Below are positions 20,826 to 28,480 of a DNA stretch of 64,000 nucleotides, piece after piece. Under the pieces are notes generated by a model. That model had not been told where the DNA came from and searched no databases. It saw only the letters and a program-made list of their open reading frames with translations. Position numbers and translations under genes: made by a program. The number at the start of each line of letters is the position of its first letter. The first letter of the stretch is position 1. This DNA is from Pseudoalteromonas luteoviolacea B = ATCC 29581 (GTDB lineage Bacteria; Pseudomonadota; Gammaproteobacteria; Enterobacterales; Alteromonadaceae), in assembly GCA_000333235.1 (NCBI GenBank), contig CAPN01000010.1, positions 124,001-188,000 of the forward strand, given 5' to 3'.

Positions 20826-21260
20826 TTAGAGTGTTGGTTTTACAATTGCTAAAAAGACGATGGCAAGCAATAACAACACAGGAAACTCATTAAATATGCG
20901 ATAAAAGCGATCGCTTCGTGTGTTTCTATCGTGTTTAAAATCAGCAAGTAATTTAAAACAATACGCGTGATAAATCGCAAGCAGGATAACAAACACTAAT
21001 TTGTAATGTAGCCACATGCTCATTCGAAACCATTCACGACCATATTCAATAATCATCAACACACCAAAAATCGTTGTCAAAAACGCAAAAGGCGTCACAA
21101 AGAACAACAAACGACGCTCCATAATCTTTAGCATCGAACGACTATTTCGATCCTCGGTTAGCGCGTGATATACGAACAAACGGGGTAAGTAAAAAATCCC
21201 AGCAAACCACGCCACCATAAAAAAGATGTGCAAAAATTTATAAATTAGTAACGCACTCAT
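20826..21260 (-). CDS. hemJ: HemJ-type protoporphyrinogen IX oxidase
   Basis: A 144-residue inner-membrane protein with four predicted TM segments. It fits the HemJ/UPF0093 family: an early histidine in YKFLHIFFMVAWFAG, a conserved YLPRLFVYH, and WLHYKLVFV containing the conserved lysine. HemJ oxidises protoporphyrinogen IX to protoporphyrin IX. It lies 13 nt downstream of the ClC gene on the same strand, with pyrB and hemL beyond. Confidence 0.85.
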   Translation of the reverse strand: MSALLIYKFLHIFFMVAWFAGIFYLPRLFVYHALTEDRNSRSMLKIMERRLLFFVTPFAFLTTIFGVLMIIEYGREWFRMSMWLHYKLVFVILLAIYHAYCFKLLADFKHDRNTRSDRFYRIFNEFPVLLLLAIVFLAIVKPTL

Positions 21261-21273
21261 ACCGACTCCAAAA

Positions 21274-22956
21274 TCACAATAAGGCTTGTCGATGGGTAAT
21301 GATATTACGCAATTGATCCCAACGTAATATACCCATAATTTGTTGTGTGTCTTTCATGTTATAGACGTAAACTGCTCCGCTACGCTTGTCTTTCAATATA
21401 TCAAACGCATCGGCTAGCGTAGCTTGGTTAGATAGTCCAGCGAGTGGTATGTACGAAATAGACACACTCCCTTCCCCGGTTAAGCTCAAATCATACTCGG
21501 CAAGACGATAACCATTTACCTCATCAAAAACGATTAGCGGCGTTTGGCTATTTACGGCACTCAATGTATCTTTGATCTGCTCTTTATCGTCTGAATACAG
21601 TAATTTAAAGTTTTCTTCCATTTCAGCCATAATACCAACCTTTTGCAAGGCTTCACTGGCTGGCGACACTTGATAAGAGAGGCCTTGAAAATCGAGTTGT
21701 TGTAAGAAAATAGAGCGATTGCCAAATACTTGTAATGCTGTGACATAAGCAGTTGAAATCACCAGCATGGCAGGCACGATTATCTGCGGGTTTGAGGTTA
21801 ATTCCATCACCGCGGTTAGTGCCGCAAGTGGCGCGTGTAAGGTAGCGGCAAGTAACCCTGCCATACCTAATACGCCATAAGTGCCACTAACATCTACCCC
21901 TGGGCTAATCCACTGGCTAAAAAATGACATAATTATCCCCATAACAACGCCCAATCCAATCACTGGACCAATTACGCCGCCAGGGACACCTAAACCGATA
22001 GCGAAAATCGTTGCTAACAACTTAGCGATAAAAATCGTGGTGAGCATTTGCATATCATCTGGTGATTGCAAAGCTTGAGTGATCGCACTCATCCCTGAAC
22101 CCATAGCTTCTGGCACAAGATAACCAATACCACCTGCAATTAGGCCCGCTAACAATAACCGGGGAAACATGTTAATGCCTTTGAAAGTACGGATCACTAA
22201 CATTAAGTTCTGATTAAACGCAAATGCAATGGCACCAAGGGCGGCGCCGCACAATACAAGAAATGGATAGTGCCAACCTGAAAGCGGATTGATTGTTATC
22301 AGGGCAAGCTCCGTGTCGCTGCCAAATACATTTTGTGTAAGCAACGCCCCTGTCGTGGCCGCTAACATTATAGGCACGAAAATATGCACTTTGTACTCTC
22401 GTAGTACCACTTCCATTACAAAAATAACAGCAGCTAGCGGAGTATTAAACGAGGCTGCGATGCCAGCCGCCACGCCGCATCCCGCTAATGTTCGTGTTGC
22501 ATTATTAGGCAAATGCAAACGCTCTGCAAGAATACTAGCCCCCGTCGCACCTAAATGAACAGATGGACCTTCTCGGCCCACTGAAAACCCACTGATGAGG
22601 GCGACTGCACCGCCAAAAAACTGGTTGGCGGTATTCCAAATCGGCATTTGTCCATAATGTTGTTTAATTCGATGAATAACAAAAGGAATGCCCAAACGAT
22701 AATGCTTAAAGCCTGTCATATCGGCAAATACGGCAATAAATAGCGCCGCCATAACCGGAAGAACAACTCGATCCGCATCACCGAGTAAAGTGAAGTCGTC
22801 AGGTGCTGGCAAATATACGCCTTGGAAAAAATAAATCGTAAGGCGAAACAGAATAATCAATATCGCAGCAATTAACCCTGCCGCAATACCTAACAAACAC
22901 AGCTGAATGGACGTTTTTGGAATTGCTAAGCGACGCCTTAAGCTATCGAGCGACAT
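21274..22956 (-). CDS. clcA: ClC-family chloride channel or Cl-/H+ exchanger with CBS pair
   Basis: A 560-residue protein. About 430 residues form the ClC membrane domain with the selectivity motifs SVGREGPSVHLGATGA (gating glutamate) and GVPGGVIGPVIG. A cytoplasmic CBS-pair tail (about residues 430-560) follows, absent from E. coli ClcA. The gating glutamate is present, but exchanger versus channel cannot be settled without structure-based alignment. The hemL/clcA/erpA neighbourhood matches that of E. coli. Confidence 0.9.
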   Translation of the reverse strand: MSLDSLRRRLAIPKTSIQLCLLGIAAGLIAAILIILFRLTIYFFQGVYLPAPDDFTLLGDADRVVLPVMAALFIAVFADMTGFKHYRLGIPFVIHRIKQHYGQMPIWNTANQFFGGAVALISGFSVGREGPSVHLGATGASILAERLHLPNNATRTLAGCGVAAGIAASFNTPLAAVIFVMEVVLREYKVHIFVPIMLAATTGALLTQNVFGSDTELALITINPLSGWHYPFLVLCGAALGAIAFAFNQNLMLVIRTFKGINMFPRLLLAGLIAGGIGYLVPEAMGSGMSAITQALQSPDDMQMLTTIFIAKLLATIFAIGLGVPGGVIGPVIGLGVVMGIIMSFFSQWISPGVDVSGTYGVLGMAGLLAATLHAPLAALTAVMELTSNPQIIVPAMLVISTAYVTALQVFGNRSIFLQQLDFQGLSYQVSPASEALQKVGIMAEMEENFKLLYSDDKEQIKDTLSAVNSQTPLIVFDEVNGYRLAEYDLSLTGEGSVSISYIPLAGLSNQATLADAFDILKDKRSGAVYVYNMKDTQQIMGILRWDQLRNIITHRQALL

Positions 22957-23341
22957 TGTCTCTTTCCGATAATATTGATGCGTTAAAGTTTAACAAAAGA
23001 AGTTAAATAAGTCTTTGTGTCATCGCAAGGTTTTCGCCGCAATTCAGCGATTTTCTCAGAGAACTAAGTGCCAACCTAACCAACGTGGAGAGACTTGATT
23101 TCACTGAACGTTTACAGACAATTTGGTTAGCATTGATTGCAGGTAATGGCTTCCCCTTATCAAATTCAATCAAACTGAATAAACTCCTGTCAAACTTGCC
23201 CTTTTTGGAAGCACCACCGGTTGCAAGTACGTTGTTACGTTAATTTAAAAGATGTCTCTGCATTTCTGCATAATCGCGTCTCGTAATGAAAACACAGCGG
23301 TGTTATGAAACTAATATCCTCAGCTATTCGGGTATATCGCT
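22957..23341. other. Long clcA-erpA intergenic region with an uncertain open frame
   Basis: About 385 bp with no recognised gene. On the plus strand, one frame is open for about 80 codons, ending at the TAA at 23240-23242. Its only usual start codon is a late GTG at 23085, which would give a 52-residue product containing QTIWLALIAGNGFPLSNSIK, with no Shine-Dalgarno sequence. It may be a decayed gene remnant or chance. A weaker second IscR-like half-site lies at 23326-23335. Confidence 0.3.
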
Positions 23342-23366
23342 ATACTTGATTAAATTACTCAGGTAT
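23342..23366 (+). promoter_or_regulatory. IscR type 1 binding site overlapping the erpA promoter
   Basis: The 25 bp at 23342-23366 match the E. coli IscR type 1 consensus ATASYYGACTRWWWYAGTCRRSTAT (pattern, 25 positions) at 23 of 25 positions; the two misses are one base in each half. A candidate promoter overlaps it: TTGATT (23346-23351), 17 nt, GATAAT (23369-23374). This predicts erpA repression by [2Fe-2S]-IscR, as in E. coli. Confidence 0.75.
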
Positions 23367-23406
23367 TAGATAATTCTCACATTCAAGTTTTAGGGTTTTT
23401 AGTAGC

Positions 23407-23745
23407 ATGTCTGAACAGTTACCAATCAAATTTACGGATGCAGCAGCCAACCGTGTCAAAGAGCTCATTGACGAAGAAGATAATCCAAATTTGAAGCTTC
23501 GTGTATACGTAACCGGTGGTGGTTGTTCGGGCTTCCAATATGGTTTTACGTTTGATGAAAAAACCAATCCTGGCGATCTAGAGATAGTCAAAAATGGCGT
23601 TACGATGGTCGTTGATCCAATGAGTATTCAGTATTTAGTCGAAGGTGAAGTGGATTATACAGAAGGTCTAGAGGGTGCGCGCTTTTTTGTCAACAACCCA
23701 AATGCAACAACAACCTGCGGTTGTGGTGCGAGTTTCAGCGTTTAA
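23407..23745 (+). CDS. erpA: Iron-sulfur cluster insertion protein ErpA
   Basis: A 112-residue A-type Fe-S carrier that passes clusters to apo-targets, including isoprenoid-synthesis enzymes. The three cluster cysteines are in [11 protein letters not shown] and the C-terminal TTCGCGASF. An IscR-type operator lies 41 bp upstream. A 7-bp hairpin spans the stop codon (23734-23740 with 23747-23753), with a T6 run about 10 nt later that may end transcription. Confidence 0.97.
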   Translation: MSEQLPIKFTDAAANRVKELIDEEDNPNLKLRVYVTGGGCSGFQYGFTFDEKTNPGDLEIVKNGVTMVVDPMSIQYLVEGEVDYTEGLEGARFFVNNPNATTTCGCGASFSV

Positions 23746-23800
23746 TCGCTGAATAAAACATAATTTTTTCAATAAAGAGGCGCACACAGCGCCGCTTTAC

Positions 23801-24649
23801 TTAGTGCATAAAAACGTCTTCTGCATCTTCTTTGATATCGACGTACTCATCATCATGCAAGTCGAGTTCAATCATAACTTTGTCTTTGAATAAGTACCAA
23901 TCTGCAGCACTGCGAAATTGCTTCCCTTCTTGCACTAAATTTTCGGCAAGCTTTAAAGCTGCAAACGCTAACTTATCTTCTTTTGCTATACTGCGATCAA
24001 GCAAATAATCCGGATCATGATGACGTAAAATCATCTGACAAATGTTCTTTGGTAAATGCCAGGAGGTCGCCAAGTAATAACCCACTACGGTATGTGTAGT
24101 ATGAAATTGCTGTTTCTCATAATACTCTAATGTATGTTCTGTTCGCTCTGCGGCACGCACTAATACTTCATTGTATTTTTCATAACGAGTTGCCATAGCG
24201 GGAACGCCTGCATCATGAAATAAGCCTAACAACTGCAAATTCTCAACCGGTACGCGAGATTTTAAATGTTGGCCTATAAGCACCGCAACTTGCGAAATAT
24301 CCGCGGCGTTATCCCAAAAGCGTTGAAGGGAAATACAACACTCCTCTTGCGCAAACGCCTTTTTAAGTAAATAACCCGTAACCACTTGTGTAATGCAATT
24401 CACGCCTAAAAACATCACTGCTTGTTTGATATCGGTAATGGTTCGAGACAGTCCGTATGCTGGGGAATTGATGACTTTAAGTACCGCGGCAGACGTTGCT
24501 ACGTCAGCTGAAATGATACTTGCAATTCGCGTTAATTCTGGTTCATTTTGACTGAGTTCATTTTGTAGCGCCTGCAATACCTCAGGCTTGGGGGGAAGAT
24601 TAAATCCAGAACGCAAATCTTTTAGCACCTTATCATCAATTTCTATCAT
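23801..24649 (-). CDS. HDOD-domain signalling protein
   Basis: A 282-residue soluble protein. The N-terminal two-thirds is an HDOD domain (an HD-related fold usually lacking hydrolase residues), recognisable from ISADVATSAAVLKVINSPAY and LLGLFHDAGVPAMA. No receiver, kinase or GGDEF domain is attached. HDOD proteins act in signalling or stress regulation, but no specific role can be assigned. The gene stands alone, converging on erpA. Confidence 0.8.
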   Translation of the reverse strand: MIEIDDKVLKDLRSGFNLPPKPEVLQALQNELSQNEPELTRIASIISADVATSAAVLKVINSPAYGLSRTITDIKQAVMFLGVNCITQVVTGYLLKKAFAQEECCISLQRFWDNAADISQVAVLIGQHLKSRVPVENLQLLGLFHDAGVPAMATRYEKYNEVLVRAAERTEHTLEYYEKQQFHTTHTVVGYYLATSWHLPKNICQMILRHHDPDYLLDRSIAKEDKLAFAALKLAENLVQEGKQFRSAADWYLFKDKVMIELDLHDDEYVDIKEDAEDVFMH

Positions 24650-24732
24650 GGCTTAACCAAAAACAATTATCCATGAAATAAGTGTAGTAGAAGATTACGC
24701 ACTGCAAAGGACGTACCTGAGATCTTTTTATA

Positions 24733-25410
24733 TCATGGCTGCTGATAGTCATTGCAGTGACTAGCCGTAAATTGATGGCTCGCTTGCTGATATTGAGGCA
24801 ACGATACAATACGCTGTAAATTCAAAAACGCTTTTTTAGTATTTTGCAATGCCGTTATATTAACTAACCACAAAGGTAACGCACCATTCGGGTTTGCAGT
24901 CGCTTCATGCTCGATGACAAGTACGTTTTCAATTTCATATAAGCGCCACACGGTGTGCATATCTGTGATCATAATTGGTGGCTCTGGTAACACCGTTTCA
25001 TCAATGCTCTTAACTGTTAATATCGACTGTGTTCGACCCTGTTTTACCTCTTCACTTAAACATGCTCGTGTAATTAATTGCCTCATTGTAATTGGAAATG
25101 GTGCATCAAAAATACTAAACACCAAAACTTCAGCAGGGGTTGGGCGACTTACAACGTTTGCTTGCTTGATATAAGGTAGCCAACGTGAGGCATTTTCCAC
25201 ATCATCAAGCACAGCGAGCAGCATGTGCCTCGTAGCATCATGCATCCTCGCCGTGACTCTCACTTGGACTATATCTGAAGGCTTAGTGAATTGTTCTATT
25301 TTTAGCGAGTCTGACTCAAACCAAGTAGACCAAGACTGTGCCATGCTCGGGTTACAAGCAAATACAAAAAAAACGAGCAAGCCAACCCGTACCATGTTTT
25401 TTAACGCCAA
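24733..25410 (-). CDS. Exported START/SRPBCC-domain protein
   Basis: A 225-residue protein with a signal peptide (MALKNMVRVGLLVFFVFACN, cleavage near SMA-QS) and one START-like lipid-binding domain, suggested by DIVQVRVTARMHDATRHMLL and ASRWLPYIKQANVV. The cysteine in the signal region lacks a clear lipobox. START domains hold hydrophobic ligands in a cavity; the ligand here is unknown. Its start overlaps the end of the CYTH-CHAD gene by 10 nt, so they are probably co-transcribed. Confidence 0.72.
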   Translation of the reverse strand: MALKNMVRVGLLVFFVFACNPSMAQSWSTWFESDSLKIEQFTKPSDIVQVRVTARMHDATRHMLLAVLDDVENASRWLPYIKQANVVSRPTPAEVLVFSIFDAPFPITMRQLITRACLSEEVKQGRTQSILTVKSIDETVLPEPPIMITDMHTVWRLYEIENVLVIEHEATANPNGALPLWLVNITALQNTKKAFLNLQRIVSLPQYQQASHQFTASHCNDYQQP

Positions 25411-26921
25411 TAAGGGGAGTTCTCAAGTGAGGCTATACGGCTTTGTTCCATCGCAGTTACAAGAAAATTAGCTTTTTGCTCTAACCAAGTCCGAATTTCT
25501 TCAAGTTGTTCATCACCTTGACCTACACAAAGCTGTTTTAAGTATGACAATGTTTGTAGCTCGTACACTCCATATAAAATATCAATCCAAGGGGTGCGGA
25601 ATGCCCGCCGATCCTCTTTATCATATAAAGTACTTAGGCAATTTCCATTCAGCATGGTGTTTTCAAGGTGTTGTTTTAAGTTTAAATAATCTACCGATTT
25701 AAAAGAACCTTCAGATTTCAGCATTTGTTTAAGCTGTTGCCAATCACGTTCAAATAACTCACCAGCAATGTCAATAATAGCGCGTTCTGCAGTAACTGCG
25801 GCCTTTTGATTCCAACTTTTACGCCACGCTTTATCTAATAACCAACGTGTTAAGGATAATACGAGCAGGTTATAACGACTACAGTGAAAAAGGTCTTGAA
25901 TATCAGTGATACTTGGTTGTACGTCCTGTAAATCGCGGATCACCTGCGCCAGTTCTGGTGCGTTGTTGATTTTTTTACAGTATGCGTGACGCTTAGAGGT
26001 ATAGGTTTTAAGTTGCATTGCATGCTCCACCCAACTTAATTCACCCACTAACCATTTCAGCTCTTTACGCAGATGCTCTGTTGCACTTTTATCCACTATT
26101 TCATCGAAAAGCCAAAAAATATGTCGGATTAACGAAATACCATCAAGCACACGCTTTAAGGTTTTTAGTTTAGGTTCATCGAAATAACATTGTTCATGTT
26201 TTTGCACAAACCGAATCGCATATCCCAATGCGGCTTCAAACGCTTCTTCTACCGTTGCTCGCTTTTCAAGTGGGACAAAACTTAATGACTTATTCGCTAA
26301 TAAAGGTTTGTTATCAGCCATGCGGTAACCACGAGCCGCTTTTGAATACAAACCAAGTCGAACACCGAGTTTTCCAATCAAATGTTCTGCAAACGTAAAT
26401 ACGTCATCTCGGTGCCCTTCAATTAACTCAACTTCGAGTTCAGAAATAATCTCATGCTGATTACCCGCCGTCACTTGCCCTTTGTCGAGTACCACTTCTA
26501 GTACACTGCCATTATCTGTTTCGATGACCCATTTTCGACGCGTGAAATTGGTGCTAAAAATCGGTTGTATGTTTGCGACGATCTCATCAAAGGGCAAAGC
26601 TTCAGGCCAAATACCTCGTTCAAAGGCGCACAAGTCTGGTTTACCACCGTCAATGGGTAAATTATATTCAGGTCGTTGATGCAATCCACCGACAACTTCA
26701 CCTGCTAGCTTTACCGTTTGCTCACACTGCTCATCACTACAACGAGTGCGCAGGCCAATATCGAACTTTCTTAAATCTCGTTCTGGAGTGTCAAAATAAG
26801 CATTTTGCAGATGTTTAGTTGGTTTGTTATTGACTGTCTTGGCAAATTGCATCAATAAGCCAGGAACAAGGGGAACTTCATTGTCTGAAAGTAAAAACTT
26901 CAGTTCTATCTCAGTATCCAT
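25401..26921 (-). CDS. ygiF: CYTH-CHAD inorganic triphosphatase
   Basis: A 506-residue two-domain protein. The N-terminal CYTH domain begins with the signature EIELKFLL (ExExK) and has the paired Arg/Lys and acidic residues that bind triphosphate and metal (to about residue 205). The C-terminal half is a helical CHAD domain, proposed to bind polyphosphate. E. coli YgiF has the same architecture and hydrolyses inorganic tripolyphosphate. In E. coli, ygiF lies near ygiM, the SH3 gene homologous to the one transcribed divergently here. Confidence 0.88.
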   Translation of the reverse strand: MDTEIELKFLLSDNEVPLVPGLLMQFAKTVNNKPTKHLQNAYFDTPERDLRKFDIGLRTRCSDEQCEQTVKLAGEVVGGLHQRPEYNLPIDGGKPDLCAFERGIWPEALPFDEIVANIQPIFSTNFTRRKWVIETDNGSVLEVVLDKGQVTAGNQHEIISELEVELIEGHRDDVFTFAEHLIGKLGVRLGLYSKAARGYRMADNKPLLANKSLSFVPLEKRATVEEAFEAALGYAIRFVQKHEQCYFDEPKLKTLKRVLDGISLIRHIFWLFDEIVDKSATEHLRKELKWLVGELSWVEHAMQLKTYTSKRHAYCKKINNAPELAQVIRDLQDVQPSITDIQDLFHCSRYNLLVLSLTRWLLDKAWRKSWNQKAAVTAERAIIDIAGELFERDWQQLKQMLKSEGSFKSVDYLNLKQHLENTMLNGNCLSTLYDKEDRRAFRTPWIDILYGVYELQTLSYLKQLCVGQGDEQLEEIRTWLEQKANFLVTAMEQSRIASLENSPYWR

Positions 26922-27112
26922 GCAAGGAGTGTTGACCTAAAAAATTATCGAAAGCTCAAAATATACAAACTGGCTAGGCAATGCAATCAATAATTCCATC
27001 TTCCTATACAACCATAGTGCTTGCACTTATTTGCGTTAATCCATACTATTTGCATTGTATACTCAATACACCTCAGGTTACTTAGAACCCTATAAAAGAT
27101 AAAGGCTTAGAA

Positions 27113-27751
27113 ATGACTAAATGGACCTTGCTATTTTCTTGTTTGCTGACTTTCGCAGCATCGAGTTTAGCGCAATCAGAGCAAAGCGACACTGAAAACA
27201 CAGCTCAAACTGAAACGTCGCAAGAAGCATCGCTCTCCCAAAATGCATATATTACTGATAACCTTTATATTTTCATGCACAGTGGTTCAAGCAAAGACTA
27301 TCGGATCCTCGGCTCTATCAATGCTGGCACACCTGTCCAAATTGTTGGTGAAGAGGAAAACGGCTTTTTAAACATCATTGACGACAAAGGTCGTGAAGGT
27401 TGGGTAGAAGCAGAGTTTATTACCACAGAACCAGGTATTATTCTGCAAAACAAACGCTTACAAAAACAAGTCAGCGACTTAAATCAAGCGCTTCAAGAAA
27501 GCCGTAATAATCTACCGCCATTGCAAACGCAACTTGATGAACTAAGCTTTGAAAACGAAACGTTGAAATCAAAAATTGAAGAATTGGAACAACTGCGCGC
27601 AAAACGCCTAGCATCTAATCAAGAAACTCAGCAGCAAGAACAGCACTTATTGCTCACTTATGGGGCTGGGATTGGGTTTGCAGGATTACTTATTGGTATT
27701 TTATTAACGCTGTTTTTATCACGTCGTAAACGCTACGACGGCTGGGCATAA
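27113..27751 (+). CDS. SH3-domain membrane protein (TIGR04211/YgiM type)
   Basis: A 212-residue protein with a signal peptide (MTKWTLLFSCLLTFAASSLA). A bacterial SH3 domain covers about residues 45-105 (AYITDNLYIFMHSGSSKDYR to GREGWVEAEFI). A coiled coil follows (about 115-170), then a C-terminal TM helix and the basic tail SRRKRYDGWA. The SH3 domain would sit in the periplasm, probably near peptidoglycan. Function is not established. A strong terminator follows. Confidence 0.85.
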   Translation: MTKWTLLFSCLLTFAASSLAQSEQSDTENTAQTETSQEASLSQNAYITDNLYIFMHSGSSKDYRILGSINAGTPVQIVGEEENGFLNIIDDKGREGWVEAEFITTEPGIILQNKRLQKQVSDLNQALQESRNNLPPLQTQLDELSFENETLKSKIEELEQLRAKRLASNQETQQQEQHLLLTYGAGIGFAGLLIGILLTLFLSRRKRYDGWA

Positions 27752-27779
27752 GTCTGAGTAAAATTGATTGAAAGTAGCC

Positions 27780-27832
27780 GCCGATATACCCTAACTATCT
27801 TCACGTTGTTTAGGGTCTATCGGCCGTTTTTT
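27780..27832 (+). terminator. Strong terminator after the SH3 gene
   Basis: A 15-position stem with one mismatch (27780-27794 with 27810-27824), a 15-nt loop and a T6 run (27827-27832). It separates the SH3 gene from the convergent Lrp-family gene. Confidence 0.85.
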
Positions 27833-27856
27833 AATTCAATCTGTTAGACTCTTTTA

Positions 27857-28345
27857 TCAACGAAAGCCAAGCACTTGAACCCCAAGATCTGGCTTAACAT
27901 GTTCAATAACCATGTAAGTATGATTTGTCGCGACACCAGGTATTTCAACAATTATCCCTAATACCTCTCGATATTCACTCATGTCACGTACACGTATTTT
28001 TATCAAGTAATCAAAACCACCGGCGACCATATCACACCCAACCACCTGTGGAACCCGCAGAATATGCTGTTTGAATGTCTCAAATACGGCTTCTGTGCTT
28101 CGATTCAACGTCACTTCAACATGCGCCACAAGGTTTTGTCCAAGCTTGGCGGGGTTTAAGCGGGCGGTATAGCCTTCAATATATCCATCTGATTCAAGCT
28201 TTTTAATCCTATCTAGGCAAGGGCTGGGGCTTAAATTGACTTGTTTTGCTAAATTAACGTTCGAAATTCGACCATTTTTTTGTAGGGCGTCTAAAATAGC
28301 TAAATCAATTCGATCCAGCACTCGAGTTTTGATGGCAGTAGTCAT
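27857..28345 (-). CDS. Lrp/AsnC-family regulator, probably of putA
   Basis: A 162-residue regulator. The N-terminal winged HTH (about residues 10-60: DRIDLAILDALQKNGRISNV, then LSPSPCLDRIKKLESDGYIE) is followed by a RAM/AsnC ligand domain. It is divergent from putA, with starts about 135 bp apart. In bacteria whose PutA lacks a DNA-binding domain, an adjacent Lrp-type protein (PutR/BkdR-like) often activates putA in response to proline, and that is the likely role here. Confidence 0.85.
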   Translation of the reverse strand: MTTAIKTRVLDRIDLAILDALQKNGRISNVNLAKQVNLSPSPCLDRIKKLESDGYIEGYTARLNPAKLGQNLVAHVEVTLNRSTEAVFETFKQHILRVPQVVGCDMVAGGFDYLIKIRVRDMSEYREVLGIIVEIPGVATNHTYMVIEHVKPDLGVQVLGFR

Positions 28346-28371
28346 TCAGAATTTTATGCTGATTAAATGAA

Positions 28372-28398
28372 AATTTACCCCGTAAATTATCGTAAATT
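28372..28398. promoter_or_regulatory. Candidate regulator-binding repeats between lrp-like gene and putA
   Basis: AATTTAC and GTAAATT (28372-28378 and 28382-28388) form a perfect 7-bp inverted repeat around CCC. A second GTAAATT (28392-28398) repeats the right arm exactly 10 bp on, one helical turn. A second imperfect dyad (CAGCA and TGCTG) lies near 28411-28425. Phased AT-rich dyads suit Lrp-family binding; the identity of the binder is inferred. Confidence 0.45.
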
Positions 28399-28480
28399 GC
28401 AAAATTAAACCAGCATATTCTGCTGCAATTTCTATAGAATGCACGGAAAATCGTCCCATTTATTCTTTGAGGGTTTACCT

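Noticed and set aside
23779..23793. GGCGC/GCGCC hairpin after the HDOD gene as a terminator
   Set aside because: The stem is only 5 bp and the following tract is not T-rich enough for a confident call.
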